From JAGLSB01 sp023135955 (GTDB lineage Bacteria; Bacteroidota; Bacteroidia; Bacteroidales; GCA-2748055), in contig DAOVIO010000101.1 of assembly GCA_030673645.1 (NCBI GenBank), positions 1-14,584 of the forward strand: 14,584 nucleotides of DNA, in the 5' to 3' direction. Under the pieces are notes generated by a model. The model was not told the origin of the DNA and made no database searches. It saw only the letters and a list, made by a program, of their open reading frames with translations. Shown piece by piece: positions 7,157 through 14,584 of the stretch. The translations under genes and the position numbers were made by a program. Numbering within the stretch: position 1 is the first letter of the stretch; each line of letters opens with the position of its first letter.

Positions 7157-8470
7157 ATGCAAAATAGTCATCAAAGACAAAAAGCAATTGAAATTTTTTT
7201 AGCCGGTGTTGAAAGTGTTAAGCCCAACAATCTGATTAAAAGATATGTTTCTGTAAATCCAGATACTCTTCAAATTGAAGATATTAGCTTTGATCTTTCT
7301 ATTATAAAAAATATTTATGTCGTTGGCTTTGGCAAAGCAAGTGCTGCGATGGCTCATGCGCTGGAATCCATTTTGGGATCAAGAATAAGGGCTGGTCATA
7401 TAATTACTAAATATGAACATTCAGCTCCCCTGAATTTTATTGATATTACTGAGGCAGGGCATCCGGTACCAGATGAGAATGGCGTAAAAGGAACGGATCA
7501 TATTTTGTCAATCGTAAACAAGGCTGAAAAAGATGATCTTGTGATTTGTTTAATCTCAGGTGGAGGTTCTGCTCTTCTTGCAGATGTTCCTGAAGGATGC
7601 ACGCTCGAAGATTTGAAAAGGGTAAATAGTATTTTATTGAAAACAGGTGCAGATATTACTGAAATGAATTGCATCCGTAAGCATTTATCCAAAGTAAAGG
7701 GAGGACTTTTGGCCAAAGCAGCGTCTCCGGCCAGAGTAGTAAGCTTGATCCTTTCTGATGTTATCGGTGATCCACTTGATGTAATCGCATCTGGTCCAAC
7801 AGCACCTGATCCGACAACTTTTGCTGATGCGCTTTCAATTTTAAAGAAATATAAAATTGAAAATGAAATACCTGAACAAATTTATAGTATCCTTCAGGAA
7901 GGACTTGAAAATAAACAACAGGAAACACTTAAAGAGTCTGATGAGATAATACTTCGTACTAACAATCTAATAATAGGAACAAATTTATTAGCCCTGAGAA
8001 TAGCAAAAGAGAAAGCAGGTTCATTAGGCTATAATACTCATATAATCACAAACAAACTTGATGGTGATGTAAGTGATGTGGCAAATTATATTGTTAAAAT
8101 AATTAAAGAAAAGAAGAAAGAGAAAAAGATTTGCTTATTGTTTGCAGGAGAGCCTACGGTGATAATAAAGGGGAACGGATCAGGTGGGAGAAACCAACAT
8201 CTGGCACTTATTATGGCAAATTTATTGAAAGATTTCCCTGGAATTACTTTATTATCCGGGGGAACCGATGGAACTGATGGGCCAACTGATGCTGCCGGAG
8301 CAGTGGTCGATTCCATTACATCAAAGAATGCAAAAGATCTTCAATTGAATATGGATAAATACATTAATACTTTCGATTCTTATCACTTTTTTAAGCAAGA
8401 GGGAGGCTTAATTACTACCGGACCAACGCAAACAAATGTGATGGATCTGATAATAGCACTTATAGATTAA
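7157..8470 (+). CDS. ttuD: Glycerate 2-kinase, MOFRL family (TtuD/GckA-like)
   Basis: This cytoplasmic enzyme phosphorylates D-glycerate with ATP to 2-phosphoglycerate, feeding glycolysis. Older annotations call the family hydroxypyruvate reductase TtuD. The 437-residue protein is full length: N-terminal DUF4147 domain with VVGFGKASAAMAHALE (55-70), EAGHPVPDENG (99-109), LISGGGSALL (132-141), CIRKHLSKVKGG (172-183) and SDVIGDPLDVIASGPTAPDP (200-219). The C-terminal MOFRL domain follows with FAGEPTV (329-335), GSGGRNQHLAL (341-351) and SGGTDGTDGPTDAAGA (367-382). The dehydrogenase starts 11 bases after its stop, so the two form an operon. In tartrate pathways TtuC makes D-glycerate and this enzyme consumes it. 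Confidence 0.93.
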   Translation: MQNSHQRQKAIEIFLAGVESVKPNNLIKRYVSVNPDTLQIEDISFDLSIIKNIYVVGFGKASAAMAHALESILGSRIRAGHIITKYEHSAPLNFIDITEAGHPVPDENGVKGTDHILSIVNKAEKDDLVICLISGGGSALLADVPEGCTLEDLKRVNSILLKTGADITEMNCIRKHLSKVKGGLLAKAASPARVVSLILSDVIGDPLDVIASGPTAPDPTTFADALSILKKYKIENEIPEQIYSILQEGLENKQQETLKESDEIILRTNNLIIGTNLLALRIAKEKAGSLGYNTHIITNKLDGDVSDVANYIVKIIKEKKKEKKICLLFAGEPTVIIKGNGSGGRNQHLALIMANLLKDFPGITLLSGGTDGTDGPTDAAGAVVDSITSKNAKDLQLNMDKYINTFDSYHFFKQEGGLITTGPTQTNVMDLIIALID

Positions 8471-8481
8471 ATTTTATACTT

Positions 8482-9555
8482 ATGAATAAATTTGATATAG
8501 CAGTAATTCAAGGAGATGGAATAGGAAAAGAAGTTATTCCCGAAGGAATAAAAATACTGGAAAGTATAAGTAGTCACTTTGATATCTCCTTTTCATGGGA
8601 TGAGTTTGATTGGAGTTGCGAACATTATGCCAAAACAGGAAAAATGATGCCTGAGAATGGCATTCAACAGCTGGCTCCAAAAGACGCAGTTTTTTTAGGG
8701 GCTGTAGGGTTCCCCGGGGTTCCCGATCATATTTCTTTATGGGGACTTTTAATTCCGATCAGAAGGGCTTTTCATCAATATATTAATTTGCGCCCTGTTA
8801 ATTTATTTGATGGCGTTCCTTGTCCTTTGGCTGGAAGAACATCGGAAGATATCGACCTGATGATTGTAAGGGAAAATAATGAAGGTGAATATTCAGAAGT
8901 AGGTGGCAGAATATTCCAGGGGACAGAAGATGAAGTTGTGAGTCAGCAAAGTATTTTTACAAGAAAAGGTGTTGACAGAGTATTGCGTTATGCATTTGAA
9001 TTAGCCAGAACACGTCCTGATAAACACCTTACTTCTGCAACCAAATCTAATGGAATTGTTCATACTATGCCATTCTGGGATGAACGTTTTGTTGCAATTG
9101 CAAAAGAATATCCAGATATACGTACCGACCAATATCATATTGACATTTTAACGGCCAATTTTGTACTGCATCCTGATTGGTTTGATGTGGTAGTCGGCTC
9201 AAATTTATTTGGCGATATTTTATCTGATTTAGCCCCGGCAGTGGCAGGGACCATAGGCATTGCCGCCTCTGCTAATATTAATCCTGAACGTGAATATCCT
9301 TCTATGTTTGAACCGGTTCATGGTTCTGCTCCGGATATAGCCGGTAAAAAAATCGCCAATCCTATTGCAACAATATGGTCTGCTGCAATGATGATGGAAC
9401 ATCTAGGACAAGTTAAGGCTGCGGGGTCTATTATGAAGGCTATTGAAATTGTGCTGAAAGAAGGTTTAGCGCATACTCCTGATATGGGAGGTAAAGCAAG
9501 TACTAAGGAATGCGGTGATGCAGTGGTGGATGTTTTGAAAGATCTTTTACCGTAA
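8482..9555 (+). CDS. ttuC: Tartrate dehydrogenase/decarboxylase or D-malate dehydrogenase (TtuC/DmlA type)
   Basis: An NAD-dependent beta-decarboxylating dehydrogenase of the isopropylmalate dehydrogenase superfamily. Family members oxidise tartrate, convert meso-tartrate to D-glycerate, or turn D-malate into pyruvate, using Mn2+ or Mg2+. The 357-residue protein opens with AVIQGDGIGKEV and carries substrate-binding Arg94, Arg104 and Arg130, catalytic Tyr137 (GEYSEVGG) and Lys188 (SATKSNG), and metal ligands Asp221, Asp245 and Asp249 (SNLFGDILSDLAP). The segments PDHISLWG, VPCPLAGR and DILTANFVLHPDWFDVVV separate it from leucine-biosynthesis LeuB and place it with TtuC/DmlA. Coupling to a glycerate kinase 11 bases upstream favours the tartrate-to-glycerate reaction over malate oxidation, but sequence alone cannot decide. 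Confidence 0.9.
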   Translation: MNKFDIAVIQGDGIGKEVIPEGIKILESISSHFDISFSWDEFDWSCEHYAKTGKMMPENGIQQLAPKDAVFLGAVGFPGVPDHISLWGLLIPIRRAFHQYINLRPVNLFDGVPCPLAGRTSEDIDLMIVRENNEGEYSEVGGRIFQGTEDEVVSQQSIFTRKGVDRVLRYAFELARTRPDKHLTSATKSNGIVHTMPFWDERFVAIAKEYPDIRTDQYHIDILTANFVLHPDWFDVVVGSNLFGDILSDLAPAVAGTIGIAASANINPEREYPSMFEPVHGSAPDIAGKKIANPIATIWSAAMMMEHLGQVKAAGSIMKAIEIVLKEGLAHTPDMGGKASTKECGDAVVDVLKDLLP

Positions 9556-9640
9556 ATTAGGTGTTCTTATAAGTTAAAGCATCTGTTTTCAATTTTGCAG
9601 CACCCAAATTTAAATCCGGGCTGAAGGGCTGAATTAAGCT

Positions 9641-9653
9641 GTCCCTTCGGGAC
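9641..9653. repeat. Small hairpin between convergent genes
   Basis: GTCCC-TTC-GGGAC is a perfect 5-bp stem lying in the 115-base gap between the convergent dehydrogenase and transporter genes. It has no adjoining T-tract on either strand, so a role as bidirectional terminator is only possible by position. Confidence 0.3.
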
Positions 9654-9670
9654 GAAATACAAATCTCAAA

Positions 9671-11116
9671 CTATATCCACAATTTTATCCACGGTATCCC
9701 AACTAAAATTAAAACTGCGATAAAAATAATTCCAAAAACAGCCCCCAATTTCCAAAATGTTTTGGACTCGATATAACCTAGTCCATACCAGATAGGACTT
9801 GCGCCTGTTGCATAAGGAGTAAGTATCCCCATTAGACCAAGTGAATACAATAAAAGATAGGTAAGAAGAGGAAAGTCTATCCCTGGAATTGATCTGCCTG
9901 CCACTAAGAATAATGCCAATAAAGCTGTTACATGTGCAGTTGAACTTGCGAATAAATAATGGATAAAATAAAATATCAGTAACATTAATACCAGAATGAG
10001 TGAAGGCGGATAGGATGAAATTGCTGCTGTTATTTTAATTGCAAACCAATCAAGAAAGCCAACATTATTCAGTCCCCCGGCAAGAGTAACCATTGCTCCA
10101 AACCATATGAAAATATTCCATGCAGCTTTATTATTTAAAATGTCTTCCCATGAAATAATTTTGAATAAAACCATAAGACTCAAAACTACAAGTGCAGAAA
10201 CAGTTGCATGAACTCCAAGGTATGTGCCGAGGATCCACAATGTTAATGCGAGGCCGGCAAGAATAGTCATAATAATCTCGTTTCTGCTGATTTTTCCCAT
10301 TTCTTTAAGTTCTTTTCTTGCCCATTCCGGAATGTGTGTAGAGATTTTTATGCCTGGGGGATATACAAAATAGGTAATTAATGGAACCGATAGAATGAGT
10401 ATAATACCAACAGGTAAAAAATAAAAAAACCATTGTCCCCATGTGGGAGCTACTATTCCAAGATCTTCTACCAGACTTTTTGCTAAAACATTTGTTGCCA
10501 AAGCTGTATAAAACATTGAACTGGCTACGCAGGTACTGGCTAAGGCTACCCAACTAATATAGGCTCCAATCTTACGAGGCTCATTTTCCGGTGTCGATCC
10601 ATATAGAATTGGAATATTCTTAACAATTGGGAAAATAGTTCCTCCGCTTCTGGCAGTATTTGATGGCATAAACGGCGCAAGAATCAGATCAGCCATAGCA
10701 ATAGCATAACCTAATCCTAATGTACTTTTTCCCATTTTGCTTACCAATGCCAATGCAATCCGTTTTCCTAATCCTGTTTTCTCATATCCTAATGCAAACA
10801 TAAACGCGATAATAATTAGCCAGACAGTAGTATTGGAAAAACCCGATAAGCCCCATGCTATTGCCTTCGATGAGGTTACAACTCCTGAAGGATCCAATGG
10901 GGGTCCTAATTTTAATAAACTTGCTATCGCTACGCCTAAGAGAACAATATAAGCTGAAGGAAAGGGTTCAAGTATTAATGCTATAAAAACGCTAACAAAG
11001 AGTGAGAAGAAAATCCAGGCATCCTGTGTTAATCCTTCGGGCGCAGGCAAAAAGCTCATGACAATACCAAAAAAAACAATAGCAATAAATTTCACGAGAT
11101 TCTGGTTCTTTCGCAT
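9671..11116 (-). CDS. DASS-family anion transporter, CitT/TtdT-like
   Basis: This 481-residue inner-membrane protein belongs to the divalent anion/sodium symporter family (SLC13-like), which moves citrate, succinate, tartrate, malate or 2-oxoglutarate. The two ion/substrate-binding motifs are present: PSNTARSGG (SNT at 152-154) in the first half and ASSTAHVTALL (SST at 391-393) in the second, followed by TPYATGASPIWYG (433-445), characteristic of the CitT/TtdT branch. About a dozen hydrophobic helices are visible. The start at 11116 gives a short MRKNQNLVKF n-region and full family length. It converges on the tartrate-type dehydrogenase, which supports a tartrate or dicarboxylate substrate. 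It has its own upstream region on the minus strand; no regulator gene is nearby. Confidence 0.9.
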   Translation of the reverse strand: MRKNQNLVKFIAIVFFGIVMSFLPAPEGLTQDAWIFFSLFVSVFIALILEPFPSAYIVLLGVAIASLLKLGPPLDPSGVVTSSKAIAWGLSGFSNTTVWLIIIAFMFALGYEKTGLGKRIALALVSKMGKSTLGLGYAIAMADLILAPFMPSNTARSGGTIFPIVKNIPILYGSTPENEPRKIGAYISWVALASTCVASSMFYTALATNVLAKSLVEDLGIVAPTWGQWFFYFLPVGIILILSVPLITYFVYPPGIKISTHIPEWARKELKEMGKISRNEIIMTILAGLALTLWILGTYLGVHATVSALVVLSLMVLFKIISWEDILNNKAAWNIFIWFGAMVTLAGGLNNVGFLDWFAIKITAAISSYPPSLILVLMLLIFYFIHYLFASSTAHVTALLALFLVAGRSIPGIDFPLLTYLLLYSLGLMGILTPYATGASPIWYGLGYIESKTFWKLGAVFGIIFIAVLILVGIPWIKLWI

Positions 11117-11282
11117 CTTATTAAGATAAGGGTTTTATAAAACAAAATCAAGATAAATATAAATCACAAAACTATGATTTTCCACAAAATAAATATGTAA
11201 TAATTTATCATTATCAATATACGGTTTCCTGTTTTGCATGTGCTCTTATAGTACCGTAACAGGCACTTTTGAGATATTATTT
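11117..11282. other. Intergenic spacer upstream of the DASS transporter gene
   Basis: This 166-base, strongly AT-rich spacer must hold the promoter of the minus-strand transporter. TAnnTTTG is not matched exactly; only near matches such as TATCTTGA on the minus strand were seen. No hairpin of note was found. Confidence 0.4.
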
Positions 11283-11789
11283 TCAATCCTTGAAAATGAA
11301 TCCAAACAGGGGATTATAGATGGAAAATTCCTTTAAAGCGACAATTCCTTTTTCTTCAACACCACATGCCACCACAGAAGAAACGGGTTCTTTGAACAAT
11401 GGTCCAATTTTTTGAAAATTCAGTTTTTTAGGATTTAGGCGCTCACTATTTTTTGCTTCAACCAGAAAGATTTTGCCGTCTTTTTCAATTATAAAATCTA
11501 TTTCAACCCCATTCTGGTCCCTAAAATAGAAAACATTTTTACCAGAAATAAATCCCTCCTTAATAAACTCCGTAAACACAAAATTTTCCCATATATTTCC
11601 AAGATGAGCCGAGTTCTCTAAGGCTTCCAGTGAATTAATATTTAATAGAGCTGCCACCAATCCATTATCACAGAAATAAAGTTTGGGAGCCTTAATCAAT
11701 CGCTTCCCCAGGTTATTATAATAAGGTGGCAAAAGAAAAATTAATCCCGAAATCTCCAGCGCATTTACCCATGCCTTTATTGTATTCAC
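11283..11789 (-). pseudogene. C-terminal remnant of an AAA/DUF4143 ATP-binding protein
   Basis: Family members are roughly 380-residue proteins with an N-terminal P-loop ATPase and a C-terminal DUF4143 nuclease-like domain; their role is poorly defined, though some are linked to mobile elements. Only about 168 residues remain. They read TIKAWVNALEISGLIFLLP, PYYNNLGKRLIKAPKLYFCD, NIWENFVFTEFIKEGF and FYFRDQNGVEIDFIIEKDGK, then a KIFLVEAKNS strand, giving the PD-(D/E)XK-like pattern D..(x)n..E-A-K. The apparent start is GTG inside the conserved VNTIKAW segment. Homology-like residues (IVAV) continue just upstream and an in-frame TAA lies nine codons before the GTG. No Walker A or B sequence is present upstream, so the ATPase half is lost. 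Confidence 0.75.
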
Positions 11790-12326
11790 GGCAACAATCT
11801 TATGTTGTTAGGTTGTGGATTCGAACCATTGCTTGTAAACACCCTCAATATCAGCTTCTTTAGGGGTTCCAACATATAGGGCCACATTGTTTTTATTTTA
11901 TATTATGTTATTTGTACTCCCTGAAAATATATATTTATTAATTCATCTTTTTCGCCACCCTGGATTGTTTGGCTTTATAGCAATTATTCAAAATACAAAG
12001 CAAGTTATTATTATTTTCTATGTCAATATAGGCATCATTATTCGTAAAAAAGATATCGATTAAAAAAACAAGTGTACCTCTGCGGGGAACCGATTCCGGC
12101 ATGGCCGGAAGAGCTCAACGAAGTTAATATTACCCAATCAGATCCCGATCTGCTTCTCAAAATTAAAGTCTTACTGATTTAAATACGTTGACCCGGAATA
12201 CCAAAGCTTATTTATTGCTTTTTTATACATTTTTAGTAATTTGGACTCTTGTTTTTGCGAAAAAAATATAAAACATTTTGATCTATAGTTACCAATATTA
12301 ATAATAACCAGCAAAAATCAACCAAC
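11790..12326. other. Decayed intergenic region with one coding-looking scrap
   Basis: No complete gene is seen in 537 bases. On the plus strand, 12048-12181 reads 44 residues ending in KQVYLCGEPIPAWPEEL and then NEVNITQSDPDLLLKIKVLL and stop. The composition looks like a true protein C-terminus, but I do not recognise it. Two small palindromes lie within it: TTCCGGC-ATG-GCCGGAA (12094-12110) and CAGATC-CC-GATCTG (12139-12152). On the minus strand, before the DUF4143 remnant, a short frame reads YVGTPKEADIEGVYKQWF, also unassigned. Both are best viewed as relics. The promoter of the gene at 12327 should lie near 12250-12300; only an imperfect -7-like ACATTTTG (12273-12280) was found. Confidence 0.4.
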
Positions 12327-13793
12327 ATGACAATAAGAAGGGATTTTATCAAAAAAAGCGTTCTTGGTGCAGCCGGCATGACTATTGGAGGAATGGGTTT
12401 TAGTCCGAAATCATATGCATCAATTTTGGGAGCCAATGAACGATTACGGGTAGCGGTTTGTGGAGTAAATGGCCGTGGTAAAAGTCATATCAGCGGATTT
12501 GGTAACCTGGAAAATGTAGAGGTCGCCTATCTTGTTGATCCAGACAAGTTATTACTTGAGAATCGGGTTAAAGAATTACGTGAAATAGAAGGCGGTAATC
12601 CAAAAGTAAAAGGGGTTGTGGATGTACGCGATGTACTAGATGACAAAAATATTGATGCTATTAGTGTAGCAACTCCCAACAGTTGGCATTCACAGATGGT
12701 GATTTGGTCTGCACAAGCAAAAAAGCACTGTTACGTTGAAAAACCTGCAAGTCACGATATTTATGAAGGTCGTGTAGCACTGGCTGCTGCTGAAAAATAT
12801 GGAATAGTTGTTCAGCATGGTACCCAACGACGCAGCGATCCCAAATGGGCAAGGCAAGTATCCGACATTCGCTCTGGTAAGTATGGGAAAATGGTGGTTT
12901 CACATGGATTGGCCTGTAAACCACGCAGCGGTATTGGCTTTCAACCCAACACTCCACCACCAGCACATCTGGACTGGAATATATGGAAAGGACCTGCTAT
13001 TATTGATCAATACAATGAAAATCTGGTACATTACAACTGGCATTGGAATTGGAAAGTTGGAAATGGTGAATTGAACAACCAGGGCACACATCAACTTGAT
13101 GTGGCATACTGGGCACTTGACGAAGAGATTGCAAATACACATCCTGTTCGGGTTATGGCTCTAGGTGGAAGATTCTCCTGGGAAGATCAAGGGGAAACGC
13201 CTAATACTATGTTTGCCATTGCTGAATTTGCAAATGGACAACAAGTCTTTTTCAATGTAAGAAATGTTGATTATGAAGGATACCAAAGAGAAGTTACAAA
13301 CCGCTTTTATTTTGAGGATGGTGGAAAACTTATTGATGGGGAATATGTATCTCACAATGGAAGTCAGCCCCGAGATGTAAAAATAGAAGACGTACCTCTT
13401 ACTGAGGGAGGTACTTTTGGCAGTTTCATTACTGCATGTCGTGCAAATGACCCATCATTGGCCAACGGTAACATGAAGGATGCGCACTACAGTTGTACAC
13501 TTGGACACCTGATGAATACATCATACCGATTAGGCGAAAAAGCACCTTTCAATGCTAAAGCAGGAAAGTTTGGCGATAATCCATTGGCTTACGAGGAATT
13601 TATGAAAATTCATGCTATTGCCAAAGATGGAATGGGTGTACCGGAAGACAAGGCCGAATATCTAGTTGGACCATGGCTTGAGTTTGATGGTGAGGCAGAA
13701 CATTTTGTCGGGGATCGCGCGTATGAGGCAAACCAATTGCTTTCTGATCCTCGCAATGCTGAATTCGATATTCCTTCAACACATTCAGTTTAA
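12327..13793 (+). CDS. Tat-exported Gfo/Idh/MocA-family oxidoreductase
   Basis: An NAD(P)-dependent sugar or inositol dehydrogenase-type protein of 488 residues. The N-terminus is a Tat signal (RRDFIK at 4-9, then a Gly/Ala-rich hydrophobic stretch, cleavage near YAS at 30-32). The Rossmann domain starts at RVAVCGVNGRG (dinucleotide-binding GxxGxG at 46-51), continues through VATPNSWH (114-121) and the conserved catalytic Lys motif EKP (138-140). The C-terminal substrate domain includes HYNWHWNWKVGNGELNNQG, with His255 and Asp258 in GTHQLD as likely active-site residues. Many Bacteroidota and Planctomycetota encode such exported paralogues in polysaccharide-catabolic loci. They presumably carry a bound cofactor, as glucose-fructose oxidoreductase does, because free NAD(P) is absent from the periplasm. 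Substrate is unknown. Confidence 0.92.
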   Translation: MTIRRDFIKKSVLGAAGMTIGGMGFSPKSYASILGANERLRVAVCGVNGRGKSHISGFGNLENVEVAYLVDPDKLLLENRVKELREIEGGNPKVKGVVDVRDVLDDKNIDAISVATPNSWHSQMVIWSAQAKKHCYVEKPASHDIYEGRVALAAAEKYGIVVQHGTQRRSDPKWARQVSDIRSGKYGKMVVSHGLACKPRSGIGFQPNTPPPAHLDWNIWKGPAIIDQYNENLVHYNWHWNWKVGNGELNNQGTHQLDVAYWALDEEIANTHPVRVMALGGRFSWEDQGETPNTMFAIAEFANGQQVFFNVRNVDYEGYQREVTNRFYFEDGGKLIDGEYVSHNGSQPRDVKIEDVPLTEGGTFGSFITACRANDPSLANGNMKDAHYSCTLGHLMNTSYRLGEKAPFNAKAGKFGDNPLAYEEFMKIHAIAKDGMGVPEDKAEYLVGPWLEFDGEAEHFVGDRAYEANQLLSDPRNAEFDIPSTHSV

Positions 13794-13825
13794 TTTATAA
13801 CTCATTCGAAATAAATAGTTTGATT

Positions 13826-14024
13826 AAAAGAGACTGTCTCAAAAGTCAGGTTTTATAATAATAAACTTACAATTTGACACCTAGCTAGGTTCTACCCCCC
13901 TAAATCCCCCCTAAAGGAGGGACTTTAGAAAGCAAATCCAAACCTTAAGCATAGACTTCTGGTTTGATAGTTTCAATCTGTAAGTTCAAATTTTTAGTAT
14001 TATAGTTTTGATACAACCTCTTTT
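13826..14024. mobile_element. MITE-like element with imperfect terminal inverted repeats
   Basis: The left end AAAAGAGACTGTCTCAAAAG (13826-13845) matches the inverted right end AAAAGAGGTTGTATCAAAAC (14005-14024) at about 16 of 20 positions. Further in, AACTTACAATTTGA (13864-13877) matches the inverse of TCAATCTGTAAGTT (about 13973-13986) with one mismatch. The centre holds the palindrome ACCTAGCTAGGT (13879-13890) and a strong hairpin with stem TCCCCCC/GGAGGGA inside CTAAA/TTTAG (13900-13928). Nothing in it is coding. Ends of the GAGACTGTCTCAAAAG type recall transposase-bearing IS of this phylum, so it is probably a non-autonomous derivative. Exact borders and target duplication are not resolved. 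Confidence 0.65.
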
Positions 14025-14087
14025 TCTGATTCAAATTAATTACGCAATTTTGAATAACTATTTTGAAAACGATATAAAATAAGAACC

Positions 14088-14584
14088 ATGAAACGAAGAC
14101 AATTCATACAAAATTCTACTGCTGGCTTAGGGGTTTTATTAGCCTCTCCTTTTAGCTTATATTCTAAACAGAATAGTGATGTTATTCCAAACGAATTACC
14201 AAAATTTAAGATCCGAAGATTGACCAATGGTCCTAAACACCACTTTTACGGCTATTATGGAATGTCACCCTGGAACAAATCTGAAACAAAAATGGTTTGT
14301 CTGGAATCCGATTTTCAAGATAGATTACCAAAACCTGGTGAAACCGCTAACATTGGATTCGTTCATCCTGAAAACGGAAAATTTTCAACTATAACAAAAA
14401 CATCAGCATGGAATCTTCAACAAGGTTCTCTTATTCATTGGAATCCATTAAAGCCAGACTCAGAAATTATTTACAATGATCAACAAGGGAAAGAACTGGT
14501 ATCGGTTAAGTTTGATGTTAACAATGGAACCAGGTCGCTCCTCCCTCGTCCAATAAGTGCTGTATCTACAGTAGGAAAATATGC
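14088..14584 (+). CDS. Tat-exported TolB-like beta-propeller protein, 5' part only
   Basis: The frame starts at ATG 14088 and stays open for 165 codons to the window edge. The N-terminus is a Tat-type signal, KRRQFIQNSTAGLGVLLASP. The mature part has KIRRLTNGPKHHFYGYYGMS (about 40-59), then SPWNKSE, and SLIHWNPLKPDSEIIYND (about 121-138). The last segment is typical of propeller blades in TolB-like/oligogalacturonate-lyase-related proteins found near sugar-catabolic genes in Bacteroidota and Planctomycetota. Such proteins probably act in the periplasm on carbohydrate ligands; catalytic function cannot be judged without the C-terminus. It follows the Gfo/Idh/MocA gene in the same orientation, but the MITE-like element between them makes a shared transcript doubtful. 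Confidence 0.75.
   Translation, partial: MKRRQFIQNSTAGLGVLLASPFSLYSKQNSDVIPNELPKFKIRRLTNGPKHHFYGYYGMSPWNKSETKMVCLESDFQDRLPKPGETANIGFVHPENGKFSTITKTSAWNLQQGSLIHWNPLKPDSEIIYNDQQGKELVSVKFDVNNGTRSLLPRPISAVSTVGKY

Noticed and set aside
9641..9653. Rho-independent terminator between the convergent genes
   Set aside because: The stem is only 5 bp and no U-tract follows on either strand, so it is listed as a hairpin only.
11817..11827. T-loop-like GGATTCGAACC (minus strand GGTTCGAATCC), possible tRNA
   Set aside because: The T-stem pairs at only three of five positions and no anticodon arm, D arm or acceptor stem can be formed around it.
12661..13355. Alternative-frame ORFs on both strands inside the Gfo/Idh/MocA gene
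   Set aside because: They lack family motifs, and the main frame is continuous with conserved Rossmann and catalytic motifs.

Overview
The window looks like the chromosome of a Bacteroidota bacterium, plausibly a marine or sediment polysaccharide degrader of the Marinilabiliales/Prolixibacteraceae type; the lineage is inference. The support is AT-rich DNA, A-rich leaders instead of clear Shine-Dalgarno sequences, one TAnnTTTG promoter element, Tat-exported oxidoreductases and sugar-acid enzymes, a DUF1080 protein, a GH106-like rhamnosidase and a DUF4143 ATPase fragment. No rRNA, tRNA or CRISPR array was found.

Positions 1-1950 are a gene graveyard on the minus strand. They hold a GH106-like alpha-L-rhamnosidase broken by an apparent internal out-of-frame deletion and a further frameshift, a roughly 34-codon stump of a RibD/CMP-deaminase-like gene, and smaller coding-looking scraps. 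Next comes an intact Tat-exported enolase-superfamily (mandelate racemase/muconate lactonizing type) enzyme at 1947-3206.

Positions 3207-4442 look acquired. A hairpin-rich block bounded by a perfect 12-bp inverted repeat (3253-3436) precedes a translationally coupled MNT nucleotidyltransferase/HEPN pair (3501-4207), a likely toxin-antitoxin system with a candidate leaderless promoter. It is followed by a large imperfect palindrome (about 4210-4351) ending in GTTAGGG. The same heptamer precedes the pair at 3436, so the pair may sit on an integron-like mobile cassette.

Positions 4467-11116 form the metabolic core. A secreted DUF1080 protein is followed by an LctP-family permease, a MOFRL-type glycerate 2-kinase (TtuD/GckA-like) and a TtuC/DmlA-type tartrate/D-malate dehydrogenase, all on the plus strand. 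A convergent CitT/TtdT-type DASS dicarboxylate transporter lies next to them. Together they suggest import of a hydroxy-acid such as tartrate, malate or glycerate, conversion to D-glycerate, and phosphorylation to 2-phosphoglycerate for glycolysis. A GC-rich nested repeat cluster (6891-7070) lies between permease and kinase.

Positions 11117-14584 hold an N-terminally truncated DUF4143 ATPase remnant, a decayed spacer, a Tat-exported Gfo/Idh/MocA oxidoreductase, a MITE-like element of about 200 bp with long imperfect inverted repeats (13826-14024), and the 5' part of a Tat-exported TolB-like beta-propeller protein cut by the window edge.
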